Shown: positions 14,105-23,532 of the stretch, piece by piece
Layout: each line of letters opens with the position of its first letter
Position numbering within the stretch: the first letter of the stretch is position 1
The notes under the pieces: model-generated
What the model saw: the letters and a program-made list of their open reading frames with translations, nothing else
Database searches by the model: none
What the model was told of the DNA's origin: nothing
DNA from: Mesobacillus subterraneus
GTDB lineage: Bacteria > Bacillota > Bacilli > Bacillales > Cytobacillaceae
NCBI RefSeq assembly: GCF_023715485.1
Contig: NZ_JAMBOF010000002.1
Location: forward strand, 186,001 to 250,000
DNA length: 64,000 bases
Direction: 5' to 3'
Made by a program: the position numbers and the translations under genes

Positions 14105-15001
14105 ATGAAAAAGAAGTTATTATTAGGAACTGCAGTTATTTCGCTTAGTTTATTTCTTGGAGCATGTGGTTCTGAAGAATCTGCAAGTAAAGTAGATGAG
14201 CCTAAAAAAGAAGCAAATTCTGCTTCTGAAAAAGATGAAGGCACAGGATTAGAAGCATTTGAAGGAAAAGATTTTGAGGAGATTACTGCTGAAGACTGGA
14301 AAAAAATTAATCTATCAAAAAAGCAATTTAAAAATTGGTTAGCTGAAATGGAAAAGCCTGATGAGTCTGGACAAATAATGATTAATAAGGCTGAAATTAC
14401 CGATGATAACACAATTGAAATTAAGTTGAATAACTCCGATGGCGACACTCTTGAAAACAGCATGACTGCTCCTATCCTAGATGCGTTAATTAGAGAAATA
14501 TATAAGCACTCTGCTTATTATAAAAAGGATGAACCAAAAATTATTTTTACAGATTTGACTGGGTTTAAAATTGCTGAAATTACCGAACCAGTTGATTTCG
14601 GTGAATCGGGTGAAGCAGAAGGTCAGGATTTAGGGACATTTAAGGTTGGGGATAAAGTGGATATTGCGGGCACCGTTATTACAATTACAGGTGCAAGTTA
14701 TACTGACGAACGCAATGAATTTGAAGAAAAACAACCTGAAAAAGTTCTAATATTGGATCTAGCAGTACAAAATGCTACTCAAGAAGAGCTCTTCTTTGAT
14801 GCTTATGAACTTGAAATTTATGATTCTGAAGGAACAAAAATGGAATCTTATCCAATAGATTACTTAACGGAGACATTACAACCGGGTAAAAACATTACCG
14901 GCCGTGGTGCATATGGAGTATCCGGTAAAGGACCATACGAGGTGTATTACACCGACTTTGCAACGGACACAAAGGCTATGTGGAACATCGACGTTAAATA
15001 G
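14105..15001 (+). CDS. Lipoprotein, DUF5068/DUF4352-like
   Basis: 298 aa. A basic start, hydrophobic core and lipobox LFLGAC (Cys21) mark a lipoprotein on the outer face of the membrane. An acidic, Lys/Glu-rich linker follows. The middle (about 45-150) fits the DUF5068-type lipoproteins of Bacilli. The C-terminal 120 residues (GDKVDIAGTVITITG ... VQNATQEELFF) resemble the telokin-like DUF4352 fold. ATG with AAAAGGGG upstream. Placed between repressor and integrase, it is probably a lysogeny-expressed cargo gene; prophage lipoproteins sometimes block superinfection, but nothing here proves that. Confidence 0.75.
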   Translation: MKKKLLLGTAVISLSLFLGACGSEESASKVDEPKKEANSASEKDEGTGLEAFEGKDFEEITAEDWKKINLSKKQFKNWLAEMEKPDESGQIMINKAEITDDNTIEIKLNNSDGDTLENSMTAPILDALIREIYKHSAYYKKDEPKIIFTDLTGFKIAEITEPVDFGESGEAEGQDLGTFKVGDKVDIAGTVITITGASYTDERNEFEEKQPEKVLILDLAVQNATQEELFFDAYELEIYDSEGTKMESYPIDYLTETLQPGKNITGRGAYGVSGKGPYEVYYTDFATDTKAMWNIDVK

Positions 15002-15046
15002 TAATGATATCTTACTAAATATGCAATTAAGATGGGCGTGATCTAT

Positions 15047-15529
15047 TTGGAAATAAAATTAATAACCGAATTAATTAATTGTTTAAAAAGAATAGTGCAC
15101 GAAACTCCAACCTTTCATTTGCCTGAAAAAGGCTTCTATGAAAAATTAGACTTAAAGAGTAGTGAGTATCAATTTATTGTAGATGTGAATCGTAAAGGAA
15201 GGAAAAAGCCAAAGTTCACTCTTCAACTGCGTAGCAAGAGCAATAAGGATTATTCTTTATTAAGATTAGATATTCTGGGACCGGATCATCCAAATCCTGA
15301 AGGTGACTTTCCTTTTTCTGGTGAAGTAATTCCATGTCCTCATTTACACATAGCTCACCCTGAGTATGGAGACTCCATTGCATACCCATTAAATAATGAA
15401 TATGCTAATATATATTTAACAAAGACTCAACTAGAAGATTTAGTTGAGATACTAAAGACTTTTTTAAAATTTTGTAATGTGGGGAATATTGAAGATATAC
15501 AATATGAGTATCAAATAGAACTTATTTAA
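15047..15529 (+). CDS. DUF6978-like protein
   Basis: 160 aa from TTG 15047 (an ATG at 15032 is the alternative). A soluble protein with a conserved-looking middle: LRLDILGPDHPNPEGDFP, PCPHLHIAHPEYGDSIAYPL. The His-rich stretch and pairing with the DUF1828-type gene fit DUF6978 proteins, which in my memory often precede DUF1828 genes. Function unknown. Only 17 bases separate the stop from the next start. Confidence 0.6.
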   Translation: MEIKLITELINCLKRIVHETPTFHLPEKGFYEKLDLKSSEYQFIVDVNRKGRKKPKFTLQLRSKSNKDYSLLRLDILGPDHPNPEGDFPFSGEVIPCPHLHIAHPEYGDSIAYPLNNEYANIYLTKTQLEDLVEILKTFLKFCNVGNIEDIQYEYQIELI

Positions 15530-15546
15530 AAGAGGTGGTGATCTCA

Positions 15547-16317
15547 ATGATAAATGATTTAAAAACATTATACGATAAATGGAATAGCAAGCAACTCAGA
15601 TTAGAGGATTACAATGACTTTATTGAGATTACCACCCCTTTTGTCGATATGCATCATGATTTTATACAACTGTTCTTCACAAAAGAAAAGAATGGAAAGT
15701 ACAAGTTAACAGATGATGGGCACATTATTGGCGAACTCTCAATATTAGGAGTAGATGTCACTAGTGCAAAAAAAAGAAAACAGTTCTTTAATACTACTCT
15801 TAAAGTTTTTGGAGTTAGTTTTGATAGTCACACTGAAGAACTTTATGTTACCTTTGAAACCTTGGAAGATTACCCTAAAAAGCAACATAATTTACTACAG
15901 TGTTTAACCAGGGTTACCGATATGCTGTTGACATCTAAAAATACAGTAGCTAGTATTTTTTCAGAAGAAATATCCAAGTTTTTCGAAGACAATAATGTTT
16001 TCTTTTCACCTGATATGGGATTTATCGGTAAAACGGGAAATCAACAAACATTTGATTTTGTCATACCTCACTCAAAAAAGAAAAGGGAAAAGTTAATAAA
16101 AGCTGTTAACACTCCCTCTGCTGAGAATTATACTAGTCCTCTTTTTTCTTTTATAGATGTCCAGGAGGTACGACCAAAAGCTGACTTTATTGTTGTGGCT
16201 AACGACTTCAATGTTCCAATTGCTGATAAATTTGCAAGCTCACTAAAAAATTACAATGTTGAAATATTAGCTTGGTCTAATCGAAATAATTGGGTAGATC
16301 AATTAAAAGTAATTTAG
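15547..16317 (+). CDS. DUF1828/DUF1829-like protein
   Basis: 256 aa from ATG 15547, with AGAGGTGGTG 6 bases upstream. The N-terminal half (about 10-100: TPFVDMHHDFIQLFFTKE, LTDDGHIIGELSILGVDV) fits DUF1828; the C-terminal half with several strands fits DUF1829. The pair with the DUF6978-like gene is found in phages and genomic islands. Neither domain has an assigned activity that I know of. Position between repressor and ImmA makes it a cargo gene, possibly an exclusion or toxin-like module. Confidence 0.7.
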   Translation: MINDLKTLYDKWNSKQLRLEDYNDFIEITTPFVDMHHDFIQLFFTKEKNGKYKLTDDGHIIGELSILGVDVTSAKKRKQFFNTTLKVFGVSFDSHTEELYVTFETLEDYPKKQHNLLQCLTRVTDMLLTSKNTVASIFSEEISKFFEDNNVFFSPDMGFIGKTGNQQTFDFVIPHSKKKREKLIKAVNTPSAENYTSPLFSFIDVQEVRPKADFIVVANDFNVPIADKFASSLKNYNVEILAWSNRNNWVDQLKVI

Positions 16318-16338
16318 GAAGCCCAAGTGGGCTTTTCT
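16318..16338 (+). terminator. Terminator after the DUF1828 gene
   Basis: AAGCCCA/TGGGCTT stem followed by a T-rich stretch directly past the stop. Confidence 0.65.
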
Positions 16339-16382
16339 TTCAAAGTAAAACACGAACATACATTCCCTTTGTGGAGGATCTA

Positions 16383-16880
16383 ATGAACTATAACACAACA
16401 TTGCTTGAGGATTGGATTGAAAATTTTTATATCAATCTAGGAATTTTTCATCCTCATCAAATTGACTTACATTCTATCGCCTATCGTCTTGGATATTCTG
16501 TTACCTATAGGAATATTTCCAGCCGATTTTACGAAACCGAAATAATAATTGATGAACGAATTAGTCCACAAGAACAATGGCAAGAATTCGCCCATGAATT
16601 ATGCCATGCTGAAAGACATGCTGGTAATCAATTAGTAATGCCTAAATCTTTTCTTGAACTTCAAGAATTTCAAGCAAACCTATTTGCTTATCATTTCTGC
16701 GTCCCAACTTTTATGCTTTTACGTCTACAACTCCCGGAGAATACAAAACAAGCAATCTATTTCATTTCCAATACATTCTTTGTGACCTTGGAATTCGCCG
16801 AGTATCGCTTGAATTTGTACTGGAATCGTATCAATAGTTCTACATTGGTAGCTGAAAAAAACTATAAGGAGATGATCTAA
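16383..16880 (+). CDS. ImmA/IrrE metallo-endopeptidase
   Basis: 165 aa from ATG 16383 with GGAGG 5 bases before it; the frame is open further upstream but crosses the terminator. The zinc motif FAHELCHAERH (H-E-x-x-H) is plain. In ICEBs1 and related phages the ImmA protease cuts the small repressor ImmR after DNA damage or cell-cell signals. The same relation to the CI-like protein at 13680 is inferred. The stop overlaps the integrase start by one base, so both are one operon. Confidence 0.88.
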   Translation: MNYNTTLLEDWIENFYINLGIFHPHQIDLHSIAYRLGYSVTYRNISSRFYETEIIIDERISPQEQWQEFAHELCHAERHAGNQLVMPKSFLELQEFQANLFAYHFCVPTFMLLRLQLPENTKQAIYFISNTFFVTLEFAEYRLNLYWNRINSSTLVAEKNYKEMI

Positions 16881-18028
16881 TGGCCAGCTTCAGGAAGAGA
16901 GGGAACTCATGGCAATATCGTGTTCATTATGTAGACAGGCGTACTGGAGACAAGAAAGAGGCAGTCGCCAGTGGTTTCACTACGAAAACTGAGGCTAAGC
17001 ATGCAGCCGCAGAGATGGAACGGAAAATCAAACGTGGGTTTGATCCTGGATCCGCTAATCAAACTCTTTCCGATTATCTGGATTGGTGGTTTGAAACTTA
17101 CAAAAAAGGAACAACTACTCACGGTACCGAAAACAATATTAAAAAACACATCAAAATGCTGACTGACAGAATCGGATATATGGATCTTAACGAGATTGCT
17201 CGGCCTACTTATCAAAAATTCATCAATGAAATTGCAAAGGATTATGCCAAGAGTACCACCCAGCGCATGAACGCCACGATCAGTGAAGCATTTAAAGAAG
17301 CAATGGATTTGGACCTCATGCACAAAAATCCTGCTTCTCGGGTGAATTACCCTAAAATAGAGAGAACCAAAATCAAAAAAAAGTTCCTGGAGATGGAGGA
17401 TTACTTAATACTTATCCAGCATGCCCAGGAAGACTGGGGAATGCTATATCCTCACTATCTGTATATCACTCATCTTTTAGTGGCCACAGGAGCCCGTATA
17501 GGGGAGATTTGCGCTTTAGGGTTGTCTGACATCGACTTAGATAAAAAAAGCTTAAATATCGACAAGACGTTAGTCAGAGAAAAAGACAAATATGTTGTTA
17601 AACCGACGACTAAAACCGGAGAAAGTGGAGAGAGGATTATAGGGTTAGATGATTTCACACTAGATAAGTTACGAGAATGGACTCGCATTCGATCTGAATG
17701 GGTAATGAAATTAAGGAACCGACCTGAATTTTTATTTATTAATCCGCTAGGCGAACTGATTAAGATGCCAAATTACGCCGATATGCTCAGGACCCTATGC
17801 AGACGTCATGAATTAATGCATGTTACCCCTCACATGTTCAGGCATACCCATGAAACAATTTTATGGGAGTCAGGGATTGCTGATATAAATTATATTGGAG
17901 CGCGCCTGGGAGACACCGATAAATCAATTTTACTAAACACATATGGCCACATGTCCAAACGCTCTGAACAGCTCAGCAACGAAAAAGTAAATAAATTTAT
18001 GAGCACCTGGCTTGAGAAAATAAAATGA
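16880..18028 (+). CDS. int: Tyrosine integrase of the element
   Basis: 382 aa, normal length. Residues 1-50 form the arm-binding domain (GNSWQYRVHYVDRRTG). About 62-150 are the SAM-like core-binding domain. The rest is catalytic: R206 (TGARIGE), K245, the HMFRH box (H318, R321) and the nucleophile Y355 (NTYGHM). It inserts and, with a partner, excises the element. The gene runs toward the 3' end of the tRNA-Arg gene, 90 bases away, marking that as the attachment site. Confidence 0.93.
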   Translation: MASFRKRGNSWQYRVHYVDRRTGDKKEAVASGFTTKTEAKHAAAEMERKIKRGFDPGSANQTLSDYLDWWFETYKKGTTTHGTENNIKKHIKMLTDRIGYMDLNEIARPTYQKFINEIAKDYAKSTTQRMNATISEAFKEAMDLDLMHKNPASRVNYPKIERTKIKKKFLEMEDYLILIQHAQEDWGMLYPHYLYITHLLVATGARIGEICALGLSDIDLDKKSLNIDKTLVREKDKYVVKPTTKTGESGERIIGLDDFTLDKLREWTRIRSEWVMKLRNRPEFLFINPLGELIKMPNYADMLRTLCRRHELMHVTPHMFRHTHETILWESGIADINYIGARLGDTDKSILLNTYGHMSKRSEQLSNEKVNKFMSTWLEKIK

Positions 18029-18032
18029 AATA

Positions 18033-18104
18033 AAATAAGGGTTTTTCGAAGTACTCGGACAAAACTCGGACAGTTAATCCTTGAATACTCAAAAAACCCT
18101 TATT
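18033..18104. repeat. Terminator-like inverted repeat and direct repeats between int and tRNA
   Basis: AATAAGGGTTTTT at the left pairs with AAAAAACCCTTATT at the right. Between them ACTCGGACA occurs twice (18053 and 18063 region), a possible integrase arm-site pair. Confidence 0.5.
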
Positions 18105-18110
18105 TATCAA

Positions 18111-18140
18111 TGTTTTAGCGCCCTCGGCAGGAATCGAACC
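18111..18140. other. Probable attachment site (attR/attL) at the tRNA 3' end
   Basis: The boundary between element and host should fall in the 3' end of tRNA-Arg. The exact core cannot be set because no second copy was found in this window. Confidence 0.5.
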
Positions 18141-18190
18141 CACATCTCAAGAACCGGAATCTTACGTGCTATCCGTTGCACCACGAGGGC
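18119..18190 (-). tRNA. trnQ-Arg: tRNA-Arg (anticodon CCG)
   Basis: A full cloverleaf can be drawn: 7-bp acceptor stem GCCCTCG/CGAGGGC, D arm, anticodon stem TAAGA/TCTTG with loop TTCCGGT (anticodon CCG), and the T arm with GTTCGATTC. CCA is not encoded. The same tRNA lies beside clpP in B. subtilis. The element inserted at its 3' end keeps it intact. Confidence 0.93.
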
Positions 18191-18458
18191 ATATTTGATT
18201 GGCATTCCGCCAACGTTAATTAGCGTTACGCTTACCTATTATAAGGTATGTTCAACGTCATTGCAAGAATGATTTTGGGGAGGAGCGGGAAGCAAGCTAG
18301 TTCATCAGGCATTCATCAGGAATATTTCCTTAATAAGTGAACCTCTCCTAATTGTTTAAAAATTACAATCTTGGGTAAGATGGATACGGTACAGTAGATT
18401 GGTCGTATATAAGAAAAATAATTGTCGAACAGTTTCTGAAGGCTTTGTAAGCGATTCG
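18191..18458. other. Gap upstream of clpP
   Basis: No credible gene. It should hold the tRNA promoter (leftward). Confidence 0.4.
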
Positions 18459-18475
18459 TTTGACCTTTATTGACC
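18459..18475 (+). promoter_or_regulatory. CtsR operator upstream of clpP
   Basis: TTTGACC-TTT-ATTGACC; on the other strand GGTCAAT-AAA-GGTCAAA. This differs by one base from the CtsR heptad consensus (R-GTCAAA-NAN-R-GTCAAA). It lies 114 bases before clpP. Confidence 0.8.
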
Positions 18476-18589
18476 ATGCGTGTATCATAAAAATACATAG
18501 CCATTCTGGCAAACGAACCATTTAATGCCAGCTTGCTTACTGCCTACATGGGCAATGAATGATCTTTAAGTTAAAGGAGGAAAACACAC

Positions 18590-19195
18590 ATGAACTTGAT
18601 TCCTACAGTTATTGAACAAACGAATCGTGGCGAACGGGCATATGACATTTATTCCCGCCTTTTAAAGGATCGCATCATTATGCTAGGAAGCGGGATTGAT
18701 GACCATGTTTCCAATTCAATCGTAGCCCAGCTATTATTCCTGGAAGCAGAAAACCCTGAAAAAGACATATCCATCTATATCAACAGCCCAGGCGGCAGCA
18801 TCACTGCCGGTATGGCTATCTACGATACAATGCAGTTCATCAGGCCAGATGTCCAGACAATCTGTATTGGGATGGCTGCATCAATGGGTGCATTCCTGCT
18901 TGCTGCGGGTACGAAGGGAAAGCGTTTCGCGCTTCCTAACAGTGAAGTCATGATCCACCAGCCACTAGGCGGTGCTCAAGGACAGGCGACGGAAATCGAA
19001 ATCGCTGCTAAGCGCATTCTATTCCTTCGTGATAAGCTGAATACAATCCTTTCGGAGCGCACTGGCCAGCCGCTTGATGTTATCGCTAAGGATACTGACC
19101 GCGATAATTTCATGACAGCTGAACGCGCGAAAGAATATGGTCTTGTTGACCAGATCATCACTCGCAACGTGCTTGAAGAAAAGAAAAATAAATAA
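18590..19195 (+). CDS. clpP: ATP-dependent Clp protease proteolytic subunit
   Basis: 201 aa, the usual length. The serine protease triad is visible: Ser in [11 protein letters not shown], His in MIHQPLGG and the later Asp. It forms the double heptamer that, with ClpX, ClpC or ClpE, degrades misfolded and regulatory proteins. ATG preceded by AAAGGAGG. A CtsR operator upstream indicates heat-stress control, as in B. subtilis. It is the first core gene right of the integrated element. Confidence 0.97.
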   Translation: MNLIPTVIEQTNRGERAYDIYSRLLKDRIIMLGSGIDDHVSNSIVAQLLFLEAENPEKDISIYINSPGGSITAGMAIYDTMQFIRPDVQTICIGMAASMGAFLLAAGTKGKRFALPNSEVMIHQPLGGAQGQATEIEIAAKRILFLRDKLNTILSERTGQPLDVIAKDTDRDNFMTAERAKEYGLVDQIITRNVLEEKKNK

Positions 19196-19199
19196 TTAA

Positions 19200-19322
19200 G
19201 AAAAGCGAAAGCGCCTTGGTCAGCCCCGACAAGCGCTGGAGGGCCGACCGGTGAAGTCGTTCTTTGACTTCATTGGGCGGACCGAAGCGACTCGAGGGGC
19301 TAGGCGCTGGAGCTGGACATTT
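19200..19322. repeat. Structured intergenic repeat after clpP
   Basis: About 120 bases with several nested inverted repeats: AGCGCC..GGCGCT near the ends, CAGCCCC/GGGGCT, and GAAGTC/GACTTC in the middle. I have a memory of similar long palindromic repeats after genes in several Bacillaceae, but cannot name the family. Confidence 0.6.
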
Positions 19323-19357
19323 CTCGAAGTGAAATTTTATGCTTTCTTATATCTTCA

Positions 19358-19392
19358 AAAAAACTCGCTCCCTATTTCAGGAGCGAGTTTTA
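19358..19392 (-). terminator. Terminator of the yvcI-crh operon
   Basis: Read leftward, AAACTCGCTCC...GGAGCGAGTTT followed by TTTT, just past the crh stop. Confidence 0.85.
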
Positions 19393-19396
19393 TTTT

Positions 19397-19654
19397 TTAG
19401 TTTTCTTTCTGGATATATTCAGAAAGCTTTTCCAATGCCTCTTCTTCGTCATTGCCGTCAGCGATCAGGTTAACTGATGCTCCTGCGCTTACTGCAAGGC
19501 TCATTAATCCCATGATGCTCTTCGCATTTACCTTTTTTCCGTCCTTCTCAAGAAAAATGTCGGACGAGAACCGGTTTGCTTCTTGCACGAACAAAGCAGC
19601 GGGACGAGCCTGTAAACCAGTTTTCAATTTTACTTCAACCTGTTTTTCTACCAT
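19397..19654 (-). CDS. crh: Catabolite repression HPr-like protein Crh
   Basis: 85 aa, an HPr fold. The residue that is His15 in HPr is Gln here (GLQARPA), so it cannot carry PTS phosphate, while the regulatory Ser46 is kept (AKSIMGLM). This pair of features defines Crh. HPr kinase (encoded at 40355 in this window) phosphorylates Ser46, and Crh-P then assists CcpA. ATG with GGAGG upstream; 23 bases after whiA, as in B. subtilis. Confidence 0.95.
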   Translation of the reverse strand: MVEKQVEVKLKTGLQARPAALFVQEANRFSSDIFLEKDGKKVNAKSIMGLMSLAVSAGASVNLIADGNDEEEALEKLSEYIQKEN

Positions 19655-19677
19655 TTCTGTTTTCCTCCTCTTACCCT

Positions 19678-20625
19678 CTATTTATTCATGATCTGGCCGG
19701 CACGCAGTTTTTCTGCGATTTCATCTATCTTCCGCAGCCGGTGATTTATTCCTGATTTACTGATTGAGCCGCCTGTCACCATCTCGCCTAACTCTTTTAG
19801 GGTGACATCCTGATAATCCACGCGGAGCTGGGCGATTTCCCTCAGCTTATCCGGTAAAATATGAAGGCCGACTGTATCACGGATGAAACGGATATTTTCG
19901 ACCTGGCGAAGTGCGGCACCAATCGTCTTGTTCAAGTTTGCTGTTTCACAATTCACAAGTCGGTTGACCGAATTTCTCATATCCCTGACGATTCGGATAT
20001 CTTCGAACCGCATAAGCGCATTATGTCCGCCCACAATGTTTAAAAACTCGGTTATTTTTTCAGCTTCCTTCAAATACGTGATGAACCCTTTTTTTCGCTC
20101 TAACGTTTTACTGTTCAATCCAAAGGTATTCATCAATTCACACAAGGACTCGTTGTGCTCCTGATACATGGAGGCGATCTCTAAGTGATAGGAGGATGTT
20201 TCCGGGTTGTTCACGGAACCTCCTGCCAAAAATGCACCTCTTAGATAAGAACGCTTACAACATTTCTTTTTGATGAGCTCTGGTGAAATTTCATGGATAA
20301 TTTCAAAGCCTTCTCCTATAATCTTTAAATCCTCCAGTATTTCTCTGGCTGATTCCTTCAAGCGGACAATATAAACATTATTCTTTTTCAGCCGCATCTT
20401 TTTCCGAACGAGCAGTTCTACTTGGATTTGATAGCTTTTTTTAATCAAAGTATAGATGCGCCGTGCGATCGCGGCATTTTCAGTCTGTATGTCTACGATG
20501 AGTTTGCGATTTGAGAAGGAAAGGGAACCATTCATCCGGATCAGGGCGGACAGTTCCGCTTTGGCGCAGCAGCCCTTTACTTCAATGTTAGTGAGTTCCT
20601 TTTTAGTTTCCGAAGCGAACGACAC
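19678..20625 (-). CDS. whiA: WhiA-family DNA-binding protein
   Basis: 315 aa from a GTG at 20625 following GGGGGGTGAGAAG, which gives the standard start [11 protein letters not shown]. The N-terminal part is a degenerate LAGLIDADG-homing-endonuclease fold ([11 protein letters not shown]); the C-terminus is a helix-turn-helix ([19 protein letters not shown]). In Bacillus WhiA (YvcL) affects chromosome segregation and cell division. Part of the yvcI-J-K-whiA-crh operon. Confidence 0.95.
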   Translation of the reverse strand: MSFASETKKELTNIEVKGCCAKAELSALIRMNGSLSFSNRKLIVDIQTENAAIARRIYTLIKKSYQIQVELLVRKKMRLKKNNVYIVRLKESAREILEDLKIIGEGFEIIHEISPELIKKKCCKRSYLRGAFLAGGSVNNPETSSYHLEIASMYQEHNESLCELMNTFGLNSKTLERKKGFITYLKEAEKITEFLNIVGGHNALMRFEDIRIVRDMRNSVNRLVNCETANLNKTIGAALRQVENIRFIRDTVGLHILPDKLREIAQLRVDYQDVTLKELGEMVTGGSISKSGINHRLRKIDEIAEKLRAGQIMNK

Positions 20626-20744
20626 CTTCTCACCCCCCTGGTTTTGCAGCACCGGCACTTTTCTTCTCGCCAGGCGCTATTTCTGGTTTTATAGGTTAAA
20701 AGATCAACCTGGTGTAAAAGCAGACAAACGCTTGCATCCTATAT

Positions 20745-21728
20745 TTACGCGTTATATCTCTTTTTGGTTTCATCAATTATCATAGAATATAAAATTTCTG
20801 ATACTTTTTTTGTATCATGCCTGATGACATTGCCATCAAGCTCTGCGATTTCCTCTTGCACCACTTCGACACCTAGCACATTCAGCATATCTAAATCAAA
20901 ATGGACTGGCTGGGCAAGCTCCTCTTTGTAGCGAAGCTCTACATCAGGCGGAATGGTTTCGCTATTCACAAGAATCGTATCAATAAAAGCACAATCCATA
21001 TGGTCATAGATTGCTTTTATATGGTCACTGGCAGTAAAATCATGCGTTTCCCCTGCCTGGGTCATTAAGTTGCAGATGTATACTTTGCGTGCTTGTGCCT
21101 TGCACACTTCTTTTCCAAGCCTTTTTACTAAAAGATTCGGCAGGATGCTCGTATATAAGCTTCCTGGTCCAATGACAATCAAATCCGCTTCCCTTATCGC
21201 CTGGAGCGTTTCCGGCAATGGTTTAACTCCTTCAGGATTCAGGAATACCCTTTTGATCCGCTTGCCAGAGTAAGGGATTTTAGATTCCCCCCTCACAATG
21301 CTGTCATCTTCCATCAAGGCATTCAGCATGACACTCCGATTTGCTGCCGGCAGTACTTTCCCGCGAACATTAAGGACCTTGCTCATCTCCTGGATTGCAT
21401 GGACGAAGTTTCCGGTAATCGATGTCATCGCCGCAAGAATCAGGTTTCCGAGCGAATGCCCCGATAATTCATTGGATGTTCTGAATCGGTGCTGGAACAT
21501 CTCTTCGATCAATGGCTCCACATCTGACAGTGCAGCCAGGACATTCCGGATATCTCCAGGAGGAGGTATTTGCATATCCTCCCTCAGCCGGCCGGAGCTT
21601 CCGCCATCATCGGCAACCGTCACAATCGCAGTGATATCAACAGGGTACTTTTTCAATCCCCGAAGAAGGACTGGCAGGCCGGTTCCACCCCCGATGATGA
21701 CGATTCTTGGCTGTCCCTCTGTCATCAT
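20745..21728 (-). CDS. yvcK: YvcK/GlmR family protein
   Basis: 327 aa. The N-terminal [17 protein letters not shown] and [13 protein letters not shown] motifs are those of the YvcK (GlmR, CofD-like) family. These proteins bind UDP-GlcNAc, stimulate GlmS and are needed on gluconeogenic carbon sources. Start ATG at 21728 or 21725, overlapping the rapZ stop. This function connects to the amino-sugar salvage genes at 41-48 kb. Confidence 0.94.
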   Translation of the reverse strand: MMTEGQPRIVIIGGGTGLPVLLRGLKKYPVDITAIVTVADDGGSSGRLREDMQIPPPGDIRNVLAALSDVEPLIEEMFQHRFRTSNELSGHSLGNLILAAMTSITGNFVHAIQEMSKVLNVRGKVLPAANRSVMLNALMEDDSIVRGESKIPYSGKRIKRVFLNPEGVKPLPETLQAIREADLIVIGPGSLYTSILPNLLVKRLGKEVCKAQARKVYICNLMTQAGETHDFTASDHIKAIYDHMDCAFIDTILVNSETIPPDVELRYKEELAQPVHFDLDMLNVLGVEVVQEEIAELDGNVIRHDTKKVSEILYSMIIDETKKRYNA

Positions 21729-22618
21729 GTCGTATGTCCCTTCCTTTTATCAATATCCCGGTGAGTCACGCGGGTATGATAGTCCTTCTCGAAAAACTTG
21801 GCGATATGCTCTGCCAGGGCAACAGACCTGTGCTGGCCGCCTGTGCAGCCAATCGCAATGACGAGCTGCGCTTTCCCTTCGCGCTTGTAATGCGGAAGCA
21901 TGAAGCTGAGCAGGTCGGTTACTTTTTCCAAGAACTTAGTCGTTTCGTTCCATTTCAGAACATATGTCGATACATCTTCATCAAGACCCGTTTTCGGGCG
22001 CATATGGTCAATATAATGAGGGTTTGGCAAAAAGCGGACGTCGAATACTAAATCTGCATCGATTGGAATCCCATGCTTAAACCCGAATGACATCACGTTA
22101 ACAGTAAAAATCGTTTTCTTGTTAACCGAAAACTCTTCGAGGATTTTCTCCCTTAGCTCCTTCGGTTTCATGTCCGTTGTTTTGTAGATAAGTTGGGCCC
22201 TGCCCTTCAGCTCTTCCAATAGCTCGCGTTCGAGCTGGATTCCTTCCAGCGGCAATCCGGACGGAGCAAGCGGATGGGAACGCCTCGTCTCTTTATATCG
22301 GCGCACAAGCGTTGAATCATCAGCATCGAGGAATAATACCTGTGGCGCAACCCATGATGTTTCAGCCAATTCATCAAGCGCTTTAAAAAGCGAGTCAAAA
22401 AACTCACGGCCGCGCAAATCCATGCCAAGAGCCACTTTATTCATTTTCGTGCCTGATTCCTTCATTAGTTCAAGAAACTTAGGAAGCAATGTAGGCGGAA
22501 GGTTATCTACGCAGAAAAACCCTAGATCCTCAAAACTCTGGATGGCGACGGTTTTACCCGCGCCAGACATCCCTGTAATGATCACCAATTGGGTATCTGT
22601 AGTCGATCCTGAACTCAT
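21725..22618 (-). CDS. rapZ: RapZ/YvcJ family nucleotide-binding protein
   Basis: 297 aa from ATG 22618 (AGGGGGA upstream; the frame extends further without a site). Walker [10 protein letters not shown] near residue 15-23, and the conserved C-terminal half with [10 protein letters not shown]. In E. coli RapZ controls amino-sugar synthesis through sRNAs; in B. subtilis YvcJ is linked to competence. Overlaps yvcK by 4 bases. Confidence 0.94.
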   Translation of the reverse strand: MSSGSTTDTQLVIITGMSGAGKTVAIQSFEDLGFFCVDNLPPTLLPKFLELMKESGTKMNKVALGMDLRGREFFDSLFKALDELAETSWVAPQVLFLDADDSTLVRRYKETRRSHPLAPSGLPLEGIQLERELLEELKGRAQLIYKTTDMKPKELREKILEEFSVNKKTIFTVNVMSFGFKHGIPIDADLVFDVRFLPNPHYIDHMRPKTGLDEDVSTYVLKWNETTKFLEKVTDLLSFMLPHYKREGKAQLVIAIGCTGGQHRSVALAEHIAKFFEKDYHTRVTHRDIDKRKGHTT

Positions 22619-22653
22619 TTCTCTTTCCCCCTGAAAGTGAAGTCGATATTTAT

Positions 22654-22738
22654 GGCTCTTTTCGTTAACTTTGTTGCTTTTATTCTTAATCCTCATTCTG
22701 GTAAAACAAGAAAATCGAAGCAAGAAAAGAAAACAGCC
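22654..22738. repeat. MITE-like element, copy 1
   Basis: Starts GGCTCTTTTCG, contains TTTGTTGCTTTT and ends GAAAACAGCC, so the ends are imperfect inverted repeats. It resembles copies at 28135, 40262 and 56487. Confidence 0.55.
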
Positions 22739-22752
22739 TTTTTTAAAAGCTT

Positions 22753-23211
22753 TTAACTTGGATCAAGTCTGTATTTGATCAACTCGAAATCCGGTGTATA
22801 AGTAAACGCTCCATAGATAATGCCTTGTCCATGGACCATATAATCCAGGATATGATAATCCCCTGCAGCCATCGGAAGATCTTTGATGCCATCAAGCTCA
22901 TGCCAGGAAATCCTTCCCTCTTCAGATTCATCAAGATTGATGCCATCTGCCTCAGTTGCGTAGAAGGTAAACATCATCCACTCAGACACGACTTGCTCAT
23001 CTTCTTTAATGACAAATGTAAAAATCCCTTTGATTTGCGGGTTCTTAAGGTATATTCCTGTTTCTTCACGGAATTCCCTTACACAGGAATCCTTCACGGT
23101 TTCCCCTGGTTCCATCTTTCCGCCGGGAGCCACCCACCAATTGCGGCGCGGCTTTTGCAGCAGCAAAATTTTATTATCTTTTACCAAAACACAATTCGTA
23201 ACGCGCTGCAT
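22753..23211 (-). CDS. yvcI: NUDIX hydrolase YvcI
   Basis: 152 aa from ATG 23211 with GAAGAGGTGG upstream. The NUDIX box ([20 protein letters not shown] then ETGI) has all key residues G-x5-E-x7-REUxEExGU. It hydrolyses a nucleoside diphosphate linked to another group; the substrate is not known. First gene of the operon with rapZ, yvcK, whiA and crh. Confidence 0.92.
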   Translation of the reverse strand: MQRVTNCVLVKDNKILLLQKPRRNWWVAPGGKMEPGETVKDSCVREFREETGIYLKNPQIKGIFTFVIKEDEQVVSEWMMFTFYATEADGINLDESEEGRISWHELDGIKDLPMAAGDYHILDYMVHGQGIIYGAFTYTPDFELIKYRLDPS

Positions 23212-23532
23212 TGATTCCACCTCTTCACATATGCATAAGCGCCTACTTAAAAAGGATCCTTGAAATGCGTGATAGCTAATGCAGCCAGTTACCAGGAACC
23301 TCTCCACGTATTTTAACCGGGTAGGCGTTCTTGCCAGGCAATTATATTGGTGCCCAAGCTTGCATGGCCGAACTTTTATTCTTTCCATTATACTATTTTT
23401 AGAAATTCGCCACAATGAATACAAAAATGATATTTTTGTAAATTGGTTTTATTGTACTGGTCAATTTTATGGGTTCTCTAGGGGGGTGTTATAATCCTGT
23501 GGAATAGCCTGTATTACTGTTATGTAAAAAAA
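23212..23532. other. Leader and upstream region of the yvcI operon
   Basis: No gene seen. A promoter (23387-23415) leaves a leader of about 170 bases before yvcI. Confidence 0.45.
23387..23415 (-). promoter_or_regulatory. Promoter of the yvcI-rapZ-yvcK-whiA-crh operon
   Basis: Read leftward: TTGTGG (23415-23410), 17-base spacer, TATAAT (23392-23387). Confidence 0.6.

Noticed and set aside
18316-18504. Leftward 62-codon frame upstream of clpP
   Set aside because: No ribosome site; it covers the CtsR operator and promoter region of clpP.
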